A DNA stretch of 64,000 nt from Cyanoderma ruficeps (Eukaryota > Chordata > Aves > Passeriformes > Timaliidae). The stretch lies in the NCBI GenBank assembly GCA_008694505.1, contig VZDJ01007747.1, positions 28,438,574 through 28,502,573 of the forward strand, in the 5' to 3' direction. Both the position numbers and the translations under genes were made by a program. Within the stretch, counting starts at the first letter, position 1. The number at the start of each line of letters is the position of its first letter. The notes below the pieces were generated by a model that was not told where the DNA came from, searched no databases, and saw only the letters and a list, made by a program, of their open reading frames with translations. This document shows positions 51,701 to 64,000 of the stretch, one piece after another.

Positions 51701-54209
51701 GGAAGTTCAAGAGGAGCAAGAGTGATAAAATCTCTTAAATAAAATTCAGAAGACTTCTTTGAATTACAACAGTTTTAGTTGCAGAACAGAAACACAGAGG
51801 ATGCACACAGTAGACAAAGTGAAACCATATTTTCACCTAGTGTACCACTGTGCTGGTGATGCTGATAACAAGTAACCAAAAGTCTTCATGCCAGGGATGT
51901 GGCTTTCCAATCCTCAGTGAACCTCATTCACATGACGAGGTTATGAGTCTTTGCCGATACTTTTTACAGGACCATGTAGGAGTTCTGAAGCAAAAGGAAG
52001 AACAGAATTTACTCTTGAAAGGCGTAACTGGGAAAGTAGTCTCTTTTTTCCTGTAGTTTTTTCTAATATTAGGAATATACACAGCATTCTGCTACATCTA
52101 GCAGAAAAGACTTTACAGAAAACAGAGTTCTGTTTCTCTCCATAAAAACAGCAGTGCTAGCACACTGTTAATGGTGATAACAAAGACACAAATTAAAGTT
52201 GTCTAGGTTTTAAAACCATCATGACTTTCTTTTAACTTGTATGGACTCTTTAATACAGTATACTGTACCAACTAGGAAATCTTTTAACTGTGAGCATATA
52301 TGCTATCACATCACATCTTATCCTTTCAATGAACATGTCTTTACATAGAGCATTGGAAAGGTACTTGTTTGCTATTGTTTATTTGTCTTAAACAAAGAGA
52401 ATTGTTTGAAGCACTAATGGGATCCTTTAAACTGCATCATATTTGAAGCAGTTTATAAATTATAATAGAAGTGAAAGTAAGCCATTTTTCGATACCTTAA
52501 ACTCTGTTAAACTGGTGAGCCAAGTATATTAGCATCACAGTAATGTGTTCCTGCCTGTGTAACACAACAATTATGACACAAGTTTTACAGACACTGAAGT
52601 TCCCTATCTGTGTTTCAGTCCTGAATCTAACTACCAAATTTATGAAACATCAAACTGTCCATGAGCAATTACAAAGGGTCTGAAGTCAGTGAAATTAGAT
52701 GAATTTTGAAAGAGCAAGGAATGAGAGTCATCCTGTTATCCCTTAATCAGCATCTTCTAACTTTAAAAATTATGCTAATTTCAGCCCCTCACCCACTGAA
52801 ACTTAGCTATTAACATTTTCATTACCAACAGATATCAACTAAAATTAATGACCGCAGGTTACTTTATTTTCCAAGTAGGAGGCCCAGAATAAGTAGTAAC
52901 CTTGTGTCATATTTTACCAATGCCAAATATAAAGGTCAAACGGGGCATTTCAGAAGCCACAACCCATAATGAAGAAATGCATCCAATTTAAGGAGCCATG
53001 ATCCTGAAGAGTATTAAAAATCAATGATATTAATTAATCAATGAATGACCTTTAGTAAATTTGTTGACGTGTTTAACCAAAAAGAGTAAGGAGAAACTCA
53101 ATGGTTAAAGTAGAACATACACCACTTTTTCAAGTCCTGCTTAGCATCCTATTACTTTGAAGTGAAGGAATTAATTTATCTGCAACCTATGTGGCACTAA
53201 ATATTAGTGAGAGATCGAGGAAGATGCTTTCTGAGAATTAAAGGTAAGAGGGTAAAGTACATTTTTTCTTCTTTAAAATCAGATTTCTTACTTTCAATGT
53301 TCCAGTTTTATAGTTTCTCACACTCCCTAAGAGCAGCTACTTCTTATACCCACATACTTTCACTCTCCAGAGCTACAGCTTACACTACAGTTCCATGAAA
53401 CAGTCAATCTGGTATTAAGTAGAAAGGTACCAAAGATGGGAGTAAAACAAGTCAGTTGTACGAGACAAAGCTTTGAAAAATTCACTTTGTCTGTTCAAAA
53501 GGACTCAAAAATTTTGAAAAGCTAACTTTTTTTCCATATAGACATTATTCCAGATCATATATCAGCCATTCCACTGCTGCAGAAAACCTGTATAGAGCTT
53601 ATGAGGTGGTCTTTGTGAACAGAAATGCAACTGTGTTATATCTGATCAACTTGAGACCATCAGGGAATCGAGTGCACAAATCCAGCAATACTGAACATAG
53701 AGACATGAATTTAATATCAGACGTTGTTCCTTTGGTACAGATTAGAGAAAACCTGCCTGAAAGAAGGCAGCTGAACTCCCCATACTATCCTTCCTATGGT
53801 TTGCATGAAAAGCTAAGGATACATTATTATTTCAGTTTCCAAACTGGGTAACTTCTTCCTTAAGTAGGTAAAGCAATCCGGTGGAAGAAAAACCTGAAAT
53901 TTTCTTTCAGTTCTTTAAAAGTTCCACATTTGCTTCATTTAAAAGCAAGCTGTCTGTAGAGTCTGTGATGAAAGCATAAGTAGATTGAACAGATAGACCC
54001 AGCAAGGATCTAAGGAACAGTCATGGGTGGAAGACCCATAGTAACGCAATCAGTAACCTAATCAGCAAAAATTAGAGCACACTGAATCAGCTGCCTCTAA
54101 AGCTATCAGGAGAAAATTATTGTCCCTGGTGTGAATCCCACTGAGATGAGTCAGCAGCAGAAACTCTCTCTCCAAGTCTTCAGACTAAAAGGAGATTATT
54201 ACCTCTTTA
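45701..54209. other. Unique noncoding sequence
   Basis: No gene is supported. The longest frame in the window, 153 codons at 47192-47653 (plus), falls here in a locally GC-richer patch. Its translation is cysteine- and proline-rich with no family resemblance, and I see no upstream or downstream exon, so I do not call it a gene. The rest is plain AT-rich sequence. Confidence 0.5.
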
Positions 54210-54750
54210 TCACAAAATGGAGTGGTAAAGAGGGTTCGTGGATTGCGTAATAATTATTAAGGGATGTGTCAACTTAATGGTATGTCCAAAACTTTTTATG
54301 GTATGCCTAAAATAAGGATCAAAGATAGGGGAGAGACAGTAACCAAGGTTAACTGGGAGGAACCAACATGGGACAATAGAGAGGAAACGTGACAAAGCCA
54401 GTTTCATGAGAACAGATAGCTACTGAGCAGTTTTGTGTCTCCTGGTCACAGAGAGGAGGAACAGGTTCAGGCTGACAGTGAGACTCATGGTTATGTGAGG
54501 GCTATATGTGCATTTATAGGTGTCAGTACAGGCACCACTCTCTGTGGGGTCTGTGTGGCCACAGTCATGTCAGACTTGTGTGCACAGACTGGGAGTTACT
54601 TGTGTCTGGGGACAAGGAGCCACAGTGGCTTCACAAGCATGGCTGGGGATTCCTGCAGAAGAATTTGGAAAACTGGAAACAATCATGTTACTACTATTAT
54701 TTTTCAGATAGTCACCTAATCATCTTTTGATCTTAGCAAATTGAGAGTTG
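54210..54750 (+). repeat. Unclassified repeat-like segment, possible LTR
   Basis: An A/G-rich first half (about 54210-54420) gives way to a GT-rich half with TTTTGTGTCTCCTGGTCACA (about 54430), GGGGTCTGTGTGGCCACAG (about 54547) and ACTTGTGTCTGGGGACAAGG (about 54599). The layout resembles a U3-R-U5 order. No clear ends or target duplication were found. Its 3' edge directly meets a CR1 3' end, so part of it might instead belong to that element. Confidence 0.3.
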
Positions 54751-54755
54751 TGAAT

Positions 54756-54903
54756 TCAAAGATTTTCCATCCTTGGAGATATTGAAAACCCAACTAGACA
54801 TGCCCCTGAGCAACCTGCTCTAGGGGACACTTCTTTAAGCAGGGTTTTGGAACAGGTGGTTTCTAGAGGTCCTTTCCAACCTCAGCCACCCTGTGATTCT
54901 CTG
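54756..54903 (+). mobile_element. CR1 LINE 3'-end fragment, plus strand
   Basis: The sequence runs TTTTCCATCCTTGGAGATAT, GAAAACCCAACTAGACATGC, AGCAACCTGCTCTAG, AGAGGTCCTTTCCAACCTCA and CACCCTGTGATTCTCTGA. This is the standard final ~150 bases of CR1, including the NATTCTRTGATTCT-type terminus. It is severely 5'-truncated, as most CR1 copies are. Confidence 0.88.
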
Positions 54904-54905
54904 AA

Positions 54906-57900
54906 AAAATTTTCTGCCCCTCTTTTCCAAAGGCCCTAAAAATTATGCAATAGAAATATAAACAAAAACATTAAGTGAAAGCTCTTAGGGAACAAAAGGC
55001 ACCTTTCAAGAAGCTCTATGGCCTATATGGCCTTGAGACAGACTTAAGCTTTCTCCATCTATTTTGTGAACCTTGCCTTGCGCGTCTGTAGTTGTGTTAA
55101 AGCAAACAAATCATGTTATATTGGATTCCTTCCATACCACTGCCAGCCTGGGGCTCAGAGCTGTTTCAGATTCATGTAATCCAAAAGGTGAAAAGATCCT
55201 GAAAAATATAGTATAAACATCTAAAGCAAGATCATTATAAGTGGATAGAATTTAATCCAACTGCCTATTTTATCATAGGGTTAGTAGAACCCAATTTTAA
55301 AGGGAAAAACTAAGACCAGAGACCATTATCAATATTCAGTACAATGTGTTTATGGTAAAATGTTCCCTCAGGGGAAAAGCTGATACTTTCAAAAATAAAA
55401 ATAAAATGGTTTTCTATAAAACCTTGACTCTTAAAATATTTATATTCCACTTGAAAAGACTTGTCTAATAAAATACTTCAAGATCAAGAGGAATCACTGA
55501 GGCATTTAGTCTGCCTTTGCACGTATCTCAAGCTAAACAATATAACCAATTACTCCTGTAGTCACATCAGTAATAAATGTGTTTGACTGAATCATACCTT
55601 TGAGAAATAAACATACAGGACTGATCTGGAAATACCAAGAGGTAGAGAATGCACCATTTCTCTCTATAAGCAATTTCAATTGTTAACACTGGCAACAGTA
55701 AAGACGCTTTATATCTAACCTGAATGTCTTCAATTTTAACATTCAGAAATTAGTTCCTGTTACGCTTTTCTCTGATAGATGAAGGACCCTTTAACAGCCA
55801 ATATTTTCCCTCCATGAAACTTAACAACTATTAATCACTCCAGATGATGGTGTAATATGCAGGAAAAAATACTTAGCAATTTCAAAGAAAATTTAAGAAG
55901 AAAGAAGAAACAAACCAAAACTTCTCAACATTCTTTCTACTACTCTTTAATACTTGTACTCTTAGGATCTTTTCACCATTTTTCTGGGAGACTTTTTTTT
56001 ACTACGTGCTTGTAGCACACTTCTATTGCAATCAAAATGGTTTAAACTGTATAGTTCAGGTAGGTCAGAACTGTTAGCCAAATCCCATATATGATTATTT
56101 AAGCATGAACATAGGATTGCTATTTATAAATTGCCATAATAAAGGACTGAAGGTTCAGCAGAGTTTCCTATTTTTATCAGAAATTTTATCAAAAACAGAA
56201 GAAAAAAGATTTTTATTTTTCTTAGGTAGATTTCCTGGGAACTTAATTCTGTAGAGCAGTTTGTTTAGTTGCAACTTGCAATATTTAGCTTTTAGCATTA
56301 TTTAATTTCTAGAGAGCGATCTTAAATATTGTGATTTTTGTTTCCAAAGATATTGACATGATTTCTAGTATTATTATATGAGGACACATTATTCATCAGA
56401 GAAACTGATTACATGAGATAACACTGAAGAAAGGAGTGTATTTCACTTGTAATATCTTTTAAATTGTAATATCACCCTTCAGGTCAGACATTTTACTTTA
56501 GATCACCAGTGTCATTGTAATCCAGGATCTTGTGGGGAAGAGAAATCAAAAACTCTCACAGAAATATATTGTTTTGGTGATTTTTGGAATTCTTTTATTA
56601 GAACACTGGGAGACAGAACAAAAACTACCATAGTGTCATAACAAAAGAATAGTAGCTATTGCACTGCTTCATTATACTTCTTGAATAGCCATTTTGTTTC
56701 AGGCTTATTCAGAAAATCGTTTTCTCCAAGTATTACAGCGGCGAGAGACAGCCTCTAGGCAAGCATATACCACGGATAACCACTAAGGCTGAATTTTAAT
56801 CATACCCTTGGTTTTTTTAGCTCCTCAAAAACCATCCTTTTTGGAGTAATATTTCTGGACTTGCATTAAAGAACAAGTAAAATAAAATGTGTCTGCCTGA
56901 GCTACAACAGCAGAACAAATTATGATTCAAAACATTGTGTTACAAGAAACAATGAATGAAGATCTTTAATTCATTTAACAATTACTGGAATAATTTTGCA
57001 ATGATAGATAGATGCATTTAAAGGCGAGAATACATGAAGTCATTTTTGTGTCTACCTTTAAAGATTTTTTAACCAGAGAGGTTTAAATCTGTAGATGTTT
57101 TTATTCAAGTCTTATATTTGATTGAGTTTTCTTATTTAAAACAAATTAGTAGGAATTACTAAACTAGAACAAGATGAGATGAGGAAAAGTCATTTTGCAT
57201 TCAGCAAAATTCTGATGATTACACCTCAGTTAAAGCAGGACAAATGGTTTAATAGAAAGGGTATCTTGGATCTTGTAGCCTTAGGTTTCTAGGTTCAGGA
57301 ATTTACAGAATCTGTGTTTTAACTACCTCCACCTGTACAGGATTTCTAAACTTGTTTTGTGAGGAGATAACCTGCTTCTCATCTCAGAGTGAAAATTATT
57401 TTTTCCATGAAATATTTAAATTGAAAATATACCAAGACCCCACTTCACAGATACAATTAAGTGCTTAAGCCTTACTGAAAGTGGCTTAGACTCTTCAATG
57501 CTAGCCCCAAAATCAAACAGAAATTAAGAAATTTAGTTACAATTGAATTGTGCCTTTGACTTTTCTTCTTCTGGTTAGACACATATATATATTTAATAAG
57601 GAGCAGTAAATAAAATTAGATTTTGTAAGGTATATTAGCATGCCTGAAGTACTTACAGAAAATCATGGAAACTTTTCCATGTCCATCACTCATCTTACTG
57701 AATTTTGAAAGCAACTAGAAGTCATTCCAGGCTAGAATCAAAGAAAAATTTTATGCCCTTACACCTTGCCTCCATTGTTAGGACATTGTTCCTGCTTTTT
57801 AAGATGTCTACCACATAAAGAAGGCAAGACAGAGTTGTAGGAGGTGAAGTTCCCCAGGCCTCCAAGGAAACCACAAGGAGACATTCAGGCTAGCATATTC

Positions 57901-58482
57901 CCAAACTTCCCTGGACAGCCTCGTTTATTAGCTTAGCTGCATCACTTCTCTGTCTTTCTCTTTTTCTGCCTCTCCTAGATGGCTTTGAACTGGTAACAAT
58001 GAATGATCTTGTTATGTGTGCGAATTTGAGCAAAAGCCAAGTGCCTCTGCTATTGTTAAGGGCTTCTAAGCTTCACTGAGAAAAGTAGTAACAGTAGGAG
58101 GGTTTAGAGCTCACACTAAATTTTACTTAATGATACCTGTTACTGGGGCCCAGCAAGCCGTTATTGACATATCGCTATTTGAGTGACATCTAATTTATCA
58201 TTATATCACTAACCAGAATCAATGGTTCTAACTATGAGGACCTTTGTTCAACCTTCCCACTGAATATCTTGCACCAGCTTCGAGTTTAACCTAATGTGAG
58301 ACTGTTTAACCTACAAACCGTGTGGCTGTAGGAAAGTACCCTGGGGTTTTGTCACCACGGTGTTTTACTGGAATGCAATTGTATTCTAGTAGCAAAATAA
58401 ATGTATACTTCTCTCTGATTGGAAAAACAGCCCTGTCAAACCTCGGACGTATAGCATTTTCCCCTTCTTCCCCTAAAAAAAA
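54906..58482. other. Unique noncoding sequence
   Basis: No gene, RNA or named repeat is visible. Confidence 0.5.
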
Positions 58483-58507
58483 NAAAAAAAAAAAGAAAAA
58501 GAAAAAA
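58477..58507. repeat. A-rich low-complexity run containing single N
   Basis: A run of A with interspersed G contains an unresolved base at 58483. No adapter-like sequence flanks this N, unlike the scars at 14058 and 58733. The length of the run is not trustworthy. Confidence 0.85.
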
Positions 58508-58706
58508 CAGATACATTTTCTTTCACTTCTACTCAAGGAGAGGTATTCCAGATGACCCTCCTGGCAGTAGAAACTTTATAATCACACTTTGCTTTTAGAA
58601 GCTGGAAAAGCAAAGCATGTGGAGAGAACTATACTTATCTACCAATACTATATCCTATTTTTCCTTAAATCACTATTTGAGTCCTGTGATGGCAGTGTGG
58701 TCACTA

Positions 58707-58753
58707 ATATATATATATATATATATCTGTCTNATATATATATATATATATAT
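58707..58753. repeat. (TA)n microsatellite broken by CTGTCT and a single N
   Basis: Two TA-dinucleotide blocks (about 58707-58726 and 58734-58753) are separated by CTGTCT (58727-58732) and an N at 58733. The interruption is abrupt and may be an assembly scar rather than a true repeat interruption. Confidence 0.85.
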
Positions 58754-61700
58754 TTTAAGAGGGGAAAAAAGATTAAAAAGTCTCAGATCTCCACCTTGTG
58801 TGGTTGATGGTGAATGACTGTAAACAGTCTTCAGGACCGTGGTTTAAGACTTGTTCAATACTGTTGGAGAGTAAAACACCAAGATGTGATTCCTCTTGCT
58901 TTTAATTCTTGCAATGTTGGAGCATTCTAGGTTTCACCTTGATGTTTAGTTTATCCTTCAAATTCTTTCTAAAGTTTGCTTACTAGCCCATTCAAAAAAA
59001 AAGCGCATATGTAAGAACAGGTGCATGTTTGTCAAGTCCTTAAGAAGAGGAAAGTCATAGTGGCCAAACAGGAGTCCTACTGGGTTTTTCCTATGACAGA
59101 GTTAAGATAAAGGATGGATTGAATCCTAGCAGTATAGTTCAGTCAAATACATGAAGTTTTCCTGTCTGAACCATAGGATGAACAAATAGAAACATGTTTG
59201 CACATGTGTATTCTGAGTAGTAAGTTCTTTGAAGGTCAGATGTTGTGCTTAGTCAGGGTTTTTAGTCACTGCTCCATCACATTCCTATTTACACAGCACA
59301 CTTTAATTTCCTAGATGAGTTACATTTTCTGTTTCATTTCACAGACTGCTCTAGCCTCATGTTTTGTGGCAACCAAGGCATCAAGATTGTGATGCTGAGC
59401 TCTTGTTGCTATACATTCCATAACCAGATTCCACAACTTTGCTCCAGCCTAACTTCTTTGAATAAATTTCTCTGTCATATCTTATGTGACAGAAACTAAT
59501 TGCTTGTTTTCATACATGGAGTTACCAATTAAAAGGTTTGCTGTCTTTTTCTCCCTTGTACAAAATGTCACTAAGTAGATCGAGGAAGGCATTTTGCTAT
59601 TTTAATTAAGCATATGGAGGAAAACACAAGAATATGACTTCGGAGGAAATATGGAAAGACTAAGCTGTATCGAAACATCTCAGCAAGTCTGTGGCATTAG
59701 AGATCAAGACAATCACACAGAAAAATAAAACATGAAATATTCATATTGAAAAGCCATGGATAATAACCCAAATTCCATCAGCTTCAATTAATTTATCTTC
59801 ATTAAAACATTAAAGTGAGCACTGAACTCACTAATTACAACTCAGAGAACTGAGCCATATTCCTATGCTCCTGAGCAGAAAAGGTCTAAATTTAAAGTGG
59901 AATGACAAGAAACCCCAAGGCTTTTATTAAATAAAAAAAATAAAACAAACTAAACCAAACAAACAAACAAAAAACCTCTTTTCAGATGAAGTTTTTTAAT
60001 AGGAAAAGGAGAAAGGGGCAGAAAGCAATCTCTCAGTCAACCAGTCCAGTGCTGGTATGAGTGACTAAAACCAGTTCTCCTTGTGCCTAGAGGTGACCTA
60101 AACATCCAAAAGTCTATCAGATGATGGGTAAAGATGATGAGGTGGTTTCAGTTAATATTAGATCCCTACTGCCAGAGCTACCATCAGGAAACTAGAATCC
60201 ATACACCTCTTAGAGCAAGGGGAAAACAATACCAAAATAAAATGAGGAAAAGTTACTCCATCTCATATCCTGAAACTTCCAACAGATACATATTGCAAAG
60301 TCTTTTTTTTTATTATTCTAAAATAGTGTTAAAATCAGTATTGACGACACATCTTTTAAATACAAAATTCTTGGCCTAAAATCAGGATGAATCTTTCTCT
60401 GTTTACTCTGTGGACACTCTATGTTGCACAACACAAGGAATTTTTACTTTCAGTAGGAAATTCTCTTAAACATTATTGGACAAATAATAAACCAAACTTC
60501 TGAACTTCTGATAGATCAATGAGCAAGTTAAGCTAAAATTAAGTTTTTAGACACTGAAAATTTGTAGGGTTTGCTCCTTGAGCGTTGTGTTTAGGAGCGT
60601 TGCTTTTAAGCTACAATAGTCATAGCTTGAAGCATTAGCTTTTCCTGATAATCCTGTTTTCCCACACTGCAATTTCTATTAACTGCATTTAAAACAAGCC
60701 AGAAAGACTATGAAGATGAATGGGACAGAAGAAACCGAAAGAAAAGGAAGGGAGGAAAGAAGAAAGCAGTGGTTTATTTCTAATACTACAACTTTCCTTC
60801 TGTACAAGTAATCAGTGACCTGAATATATGGTAAACAAAAATGGGGAAGAAAAAGACAAGCACAAGAGGAGTGAAGAAAGTAGAAAAACAAAGAAGAAAT
60901 GCATACCACTTCCAGCAGCCTTTATTTCTCACCAGTACAAGCTATTACAAACATAATTGACTTTTTATGTTGGCAGCTGCTGCTCTTTCAACAATAGGCA
61001 AAGAGCGTAATATTACTCCAGTTTATCCATGACATCAATTAAACATTCAGCTCCGCATCACCCACGATGATTCACTACCCCTGCGTAGTGTAATAAATAT
61101 ACATTCCTAGGTCATTATGAAGGGGAAAAGTGAAGCATAAAGTCCATGCCATAACAAATAATTTTACAAGCAATACCACTGCTTCCAAACACTTAAGAGT
61201 AGATGAAAGTCAGTAAGGCATAAAGGGCTTTCATAAGATGATCTCAACCTCCAGCACAGGCAAATGGCTTCAGAAAGCATGTTTATGTACAAGTTTCTTT
61301 TCCTTTCCAAATTAATTCAGCACAAGTTAGTGAAGATATATGCCCATGGGAGGCAAGGGGATCCACTTTTTGTTGTAGGAAGTGATTAAAAGTCCAAAGA
61401 ATGGATCTGAAACACAGCCTACTAATTTCATGAGAAATGGTTTTATTATCTACCAGGAGCACTCATCTTGCATGGGTATGGAAGTTTTCCTGTTCAGGGA
61501 CCAGTTTAAGAGATAGAATATGGTTTGAATGAGGCTTCATAGTATTGCCAAGAGAATGAAAGGTACATTATAGCTTAATATCCAAGCATATCATATTTTA
61601 AAAGTTTATGAACTTACAGGTGTCCATGCCAGTGGGTGGAGCACTTACATACTTTTGTATGTTCAATGCACAAAGCATTATATCTTCATTGAAAAAATTT

Positions 61701-63308
61701 TAAAAGGGTTAGTTTACACCAGGAGAGGATTTATCCAACTATCCAAATTTCCTAACATAAAGTAATTTTAAGAAATTTTCTACTTGAACATGTGATTGCA
61801 AAACTCTTCAGAAGACTTAGTCTGGGAAATATCACCATAAAAATGACTATTTGCAAACATTCTTGTGTTACAGCAAGTTATTGTATCCTCTGTTTCCTTG
61901 CCATTGATCACAGTGGAGCTCATTTTGAAAAGACAATGCTAATATCTGATAAATCTATGAGGATTTTTTATGTTTCAGCAACCAGTAAAACTCCCTGACT
62001 AAGGAAGAGAGGTAATATTGAGAAACCATTTTCAGTCCTGATTTTCAAATCAGTGCTTTCAAATTAATTTTAATCACAGAGACTAGGAAGCCTATGAAAC
62101 ATTTATGAGAAAGCACATCATATATATAGGAGTTCTAGTCTGTAAGTGCAACATATGGTTTAGAAATTGGAACAGGTGTGGGAGAACAGGTGGTCACACT
62201 CATTCAAGGGTATAGCTGGAATTTACCATGAGGAAAAAAAAAATTAAGTAGCTCATTTACCTTCTGAGGTAACTTGCAGACTTAACAACAGAAGTCACAG
62301 CTCTTCAATGGGGAAAGGGAAGTGTGAGACCTTTTGATTTTGTTGCACATTAATATCCTAGAACAAGTTTATGATAGCTGTCTTCTTTCATACCTTGCCT
62401 TTGACTAAATTTTTGTCAAAAATCAATAATAATGTAAGGAAAAAAGCACTGTTTCTCCATCTTAACTTTCAAAGAAGTTAAACTAATGTGTAAGAAACAA
62501 ATTTTACAGAGGCGTAGTAGTCCAGTTTCATTCAGACGACAAATGAAATCAACCTATAAACTGGTTCCTTTGTTGACTGACCTTTAGATGCTCTAGATTG
62601 AAAGTAGATGTTGCTACGCAATAAAATTAGCCTCTGTGCAATACTTGATCTATTTTGCATTTACATTTAATTCAATTTACAGTTGTACAAACTCTGCAAT
62701 ATGTCTAAAATTCACATGCAAAAGCAAATACATGACTAGTAGAGCTCTCAAATTCCTTGAGTATTCAAGCACATCTGAAAAGATATCTATCTTGTATAAG
62801 ATTTATATCCTCATTTATAAGGAAGTTTCATCATTCAGTATATTTCCAATTTTTAAAACTCAGAATTTCATATATCTTTAACAAAAGCATCAAGTCCATG
62901 AATTATATTCTTGAATGGTTCAGTAATTGCCCCTTGGGTCACAAAAAATGATCACTTTTGAAAACAGAACACTCATGCACTTTGACATGGAAGTATAGTA
63001 AATAAAATAAGCTAAACTTCAAATACAGCTAGAGTATGCATTACTTTTCAGAATCATCAGCAGCCTTTGGTTTGACTCTGGGAAGGTCTGAATTCCCAAT
63101 ACAACAAAAAGGTAGGAGGCTGAATTCATTTCTGTTTTCTTAAATGTATTGGACTTATGCATTTAAGATGTATGCACTCAGCTAAAATTGATCGTTCTAT
63201 TTTTCAGCGTTTACAAACGAAAATAATTTAAAATAAAATTAACTTGTTCTAACCTCTGCTTGAGATGAAATTCCTTTTGGCATTTGTGTACTGAAAAGCT
63301 GTTTTCAG
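58754..63308. other. Unique noncoding sequence
   Basis: No supported gene. A (CAAA)n-like low-complexity patch lies at about 59931-59973. A segment at about 59390-59480 faintly resembles antisense CR1 but is too weak to call. Confidence 0.5.
59931..59973. repeat. A-rich / (CAAA)n simple sequence
   Basis: An A-rich run passes into CAAACAAACAAACAAA. There is no associated retroposon body upstream that I can recognise. Confidence 0.7.
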
Positions 63309-63510
63309 GTACATAAGAACTGACATGCCAGATCAAACTAATGGTTCATCTAGATAGTATATTAAGTGTGCTTATCAACTCTCACAGTTTTCCTCTGAAA
63401 TTCCTGATTCAAAAACTTCCTATTTATTTTTAATCTTGTAGACAACAATCAAACCAGACCATTAATTCCAGGGAGCAATTTACCATATGTGCTTGAACAT
63501 CTTTCATGGA
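63309..63510 (-). mobile_element. Ancient CR1/L3-type 3' end, minus strand
   Basis: The plus strand reads ACATAAGAACTGACATGCCA (63311) and then CAGATCAAACTAATGGTTCA (63330) and TCTAGATAG. This matches the reverse complement of the old amniote CR1 3' terminus, which in sense orientation reads approximately GGGCTAGATGGACCATTGG and then TCTGACCCAGTATGGCAG (from memory). The first about 55 bases are the best-preserved part; further 5' sequence of the element is blurred. Confidence 0.6.
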
Positions 63511-64000
63511 TCTCAAAAATGCTAGAAGTGTGTTGCTTAAGTGGTGTATTTAATATATTTTTACTAAATTATGCTGTCACATGGAGTCAGAACAAATAGT
63601 CTTCCAAAAGAAGACCAAATTCATCCCTAGCAACATTACACAGAAGCCAGCAGGGTTGCACCAAGAATAAAAGTAACCAGCTATGTTTCATGTTTACTGC
63701 TTCTTTCCATTCATCTGCCTTAAAGAATAAAATAAACACTCACTACTTTTGCTACTCCTAAAACAAGCCAGGTAAAATTACTTTAAAACTAGTATAACCA
63801 CTTACTAGGCAGAAATATTACTACAGATGGAAACTTACAGTTAAAGACTTTTTCATATAGCAAACCCTCTGAAAAACATTTATTTACAGGAAATTATCTT
63901 ATTTGAGAGTGCTCCCATATGCAATTAAATTTCATTAAAGTTGATGAGATTTAAGCAGTGCTCAAAGTTAGGCACATGTTTAAGTACTTCCCTGAATTAA
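63511..64000. other. Unique noncoding sequence
   Basis: Nothing recognisable up to the end of the window. Confidence 0.5.

Noticed and set aside
59390..59480. Possible antisense CR1 fragment
   Set aside because: Only a vague resemblance (TTCCATAACCAGATTCCACA and following); too weak to annotate.
1..64000. tRNA, rRNA, CRISPR array, operon or prokaryotic mobile system
   Set aside because: No tRNA B-box-like clusters with plausible cloverleaf, no regularly spaced direct repeats, no dense coding; the window is vertebrate noncoding DNA.

Overview
This window looks like noncoding DNA from a bird genome, either a gene desert or the inside of a very large intron. It is AT-rich. No open reading frame has recognisable protein homology or a plausible exon structure; the longest is 153 codons and I recognise nothing in it. 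I found no tRNA, rRNA, CRISPR array, operon or plasmid-like feature, and I do not claim any protein-coding gene.

The avian assignment comes from the interspersed repeats. CR1 LINE fragments dominate: a long plus-strand copy (about 31.1-33.1 kb), two shorter young-looking plus-strand copies (38.0-38.4 and 54.8-54.9 kb), and several much older minus-strand fragments (23.2-23.5, 35.9-36.3, 37.5-39.45, 41.6-42.0 and 63.3-63.5 kb, with a weak one near 22.4 kb). Endogenous-retrovirus LTRs of avian type are also present: a clean solo LTR with a 5-bp target duplication (25.09-25.68 kb), a second solo LTR with near-perfect target duplication (17.10-17.73 kb), and a third LTR cut off by an assembly gap (16.36-16.79 kb). 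Near 23.85-24.2 kb lies a further degenerate avian repeat. GT/GA-rich segments at 44.8-45.7 kb and 54.2-54.75 kb may be LTRs but I cannot classify them. Repeat names rest on remembered consensus patterns, not on a database search.

Layout: 1-14 kb, unique AT-rich sequence; 14.06-14.13 kb, an assembly scar; 14.1-16.4 kb, unique; 16.4-17.7 kb, two LTRs and a 106-bp N gap; 17.7-25 kb, mostly unique with old repeats; 25.1-25.7 kb, solo LTR; 25.7-31.1 kb, unique; 31.1-42 kb, a CR1-rich zone including a nested insertion; 42-64 kb, mostly unique with two unclassified repeat-like segments, short CR1 pieces and two more single-N scars.

The most solid unusual observation is technical. A near-complete Tn5/Nextera mosaic-end adapter (18 of 19 bases) sits beside a single N and a 46-bp poly-A run at 14.06 kb. 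A possible 6-base remnant of the same adapter abuts another single N at 58.73 kb. The most informative biological observation is an ancient CR1 at 37.5-39.45 kb that appears to be split by a younger CR1 in the opposite orientation. I found no evidence for a new biological system here.
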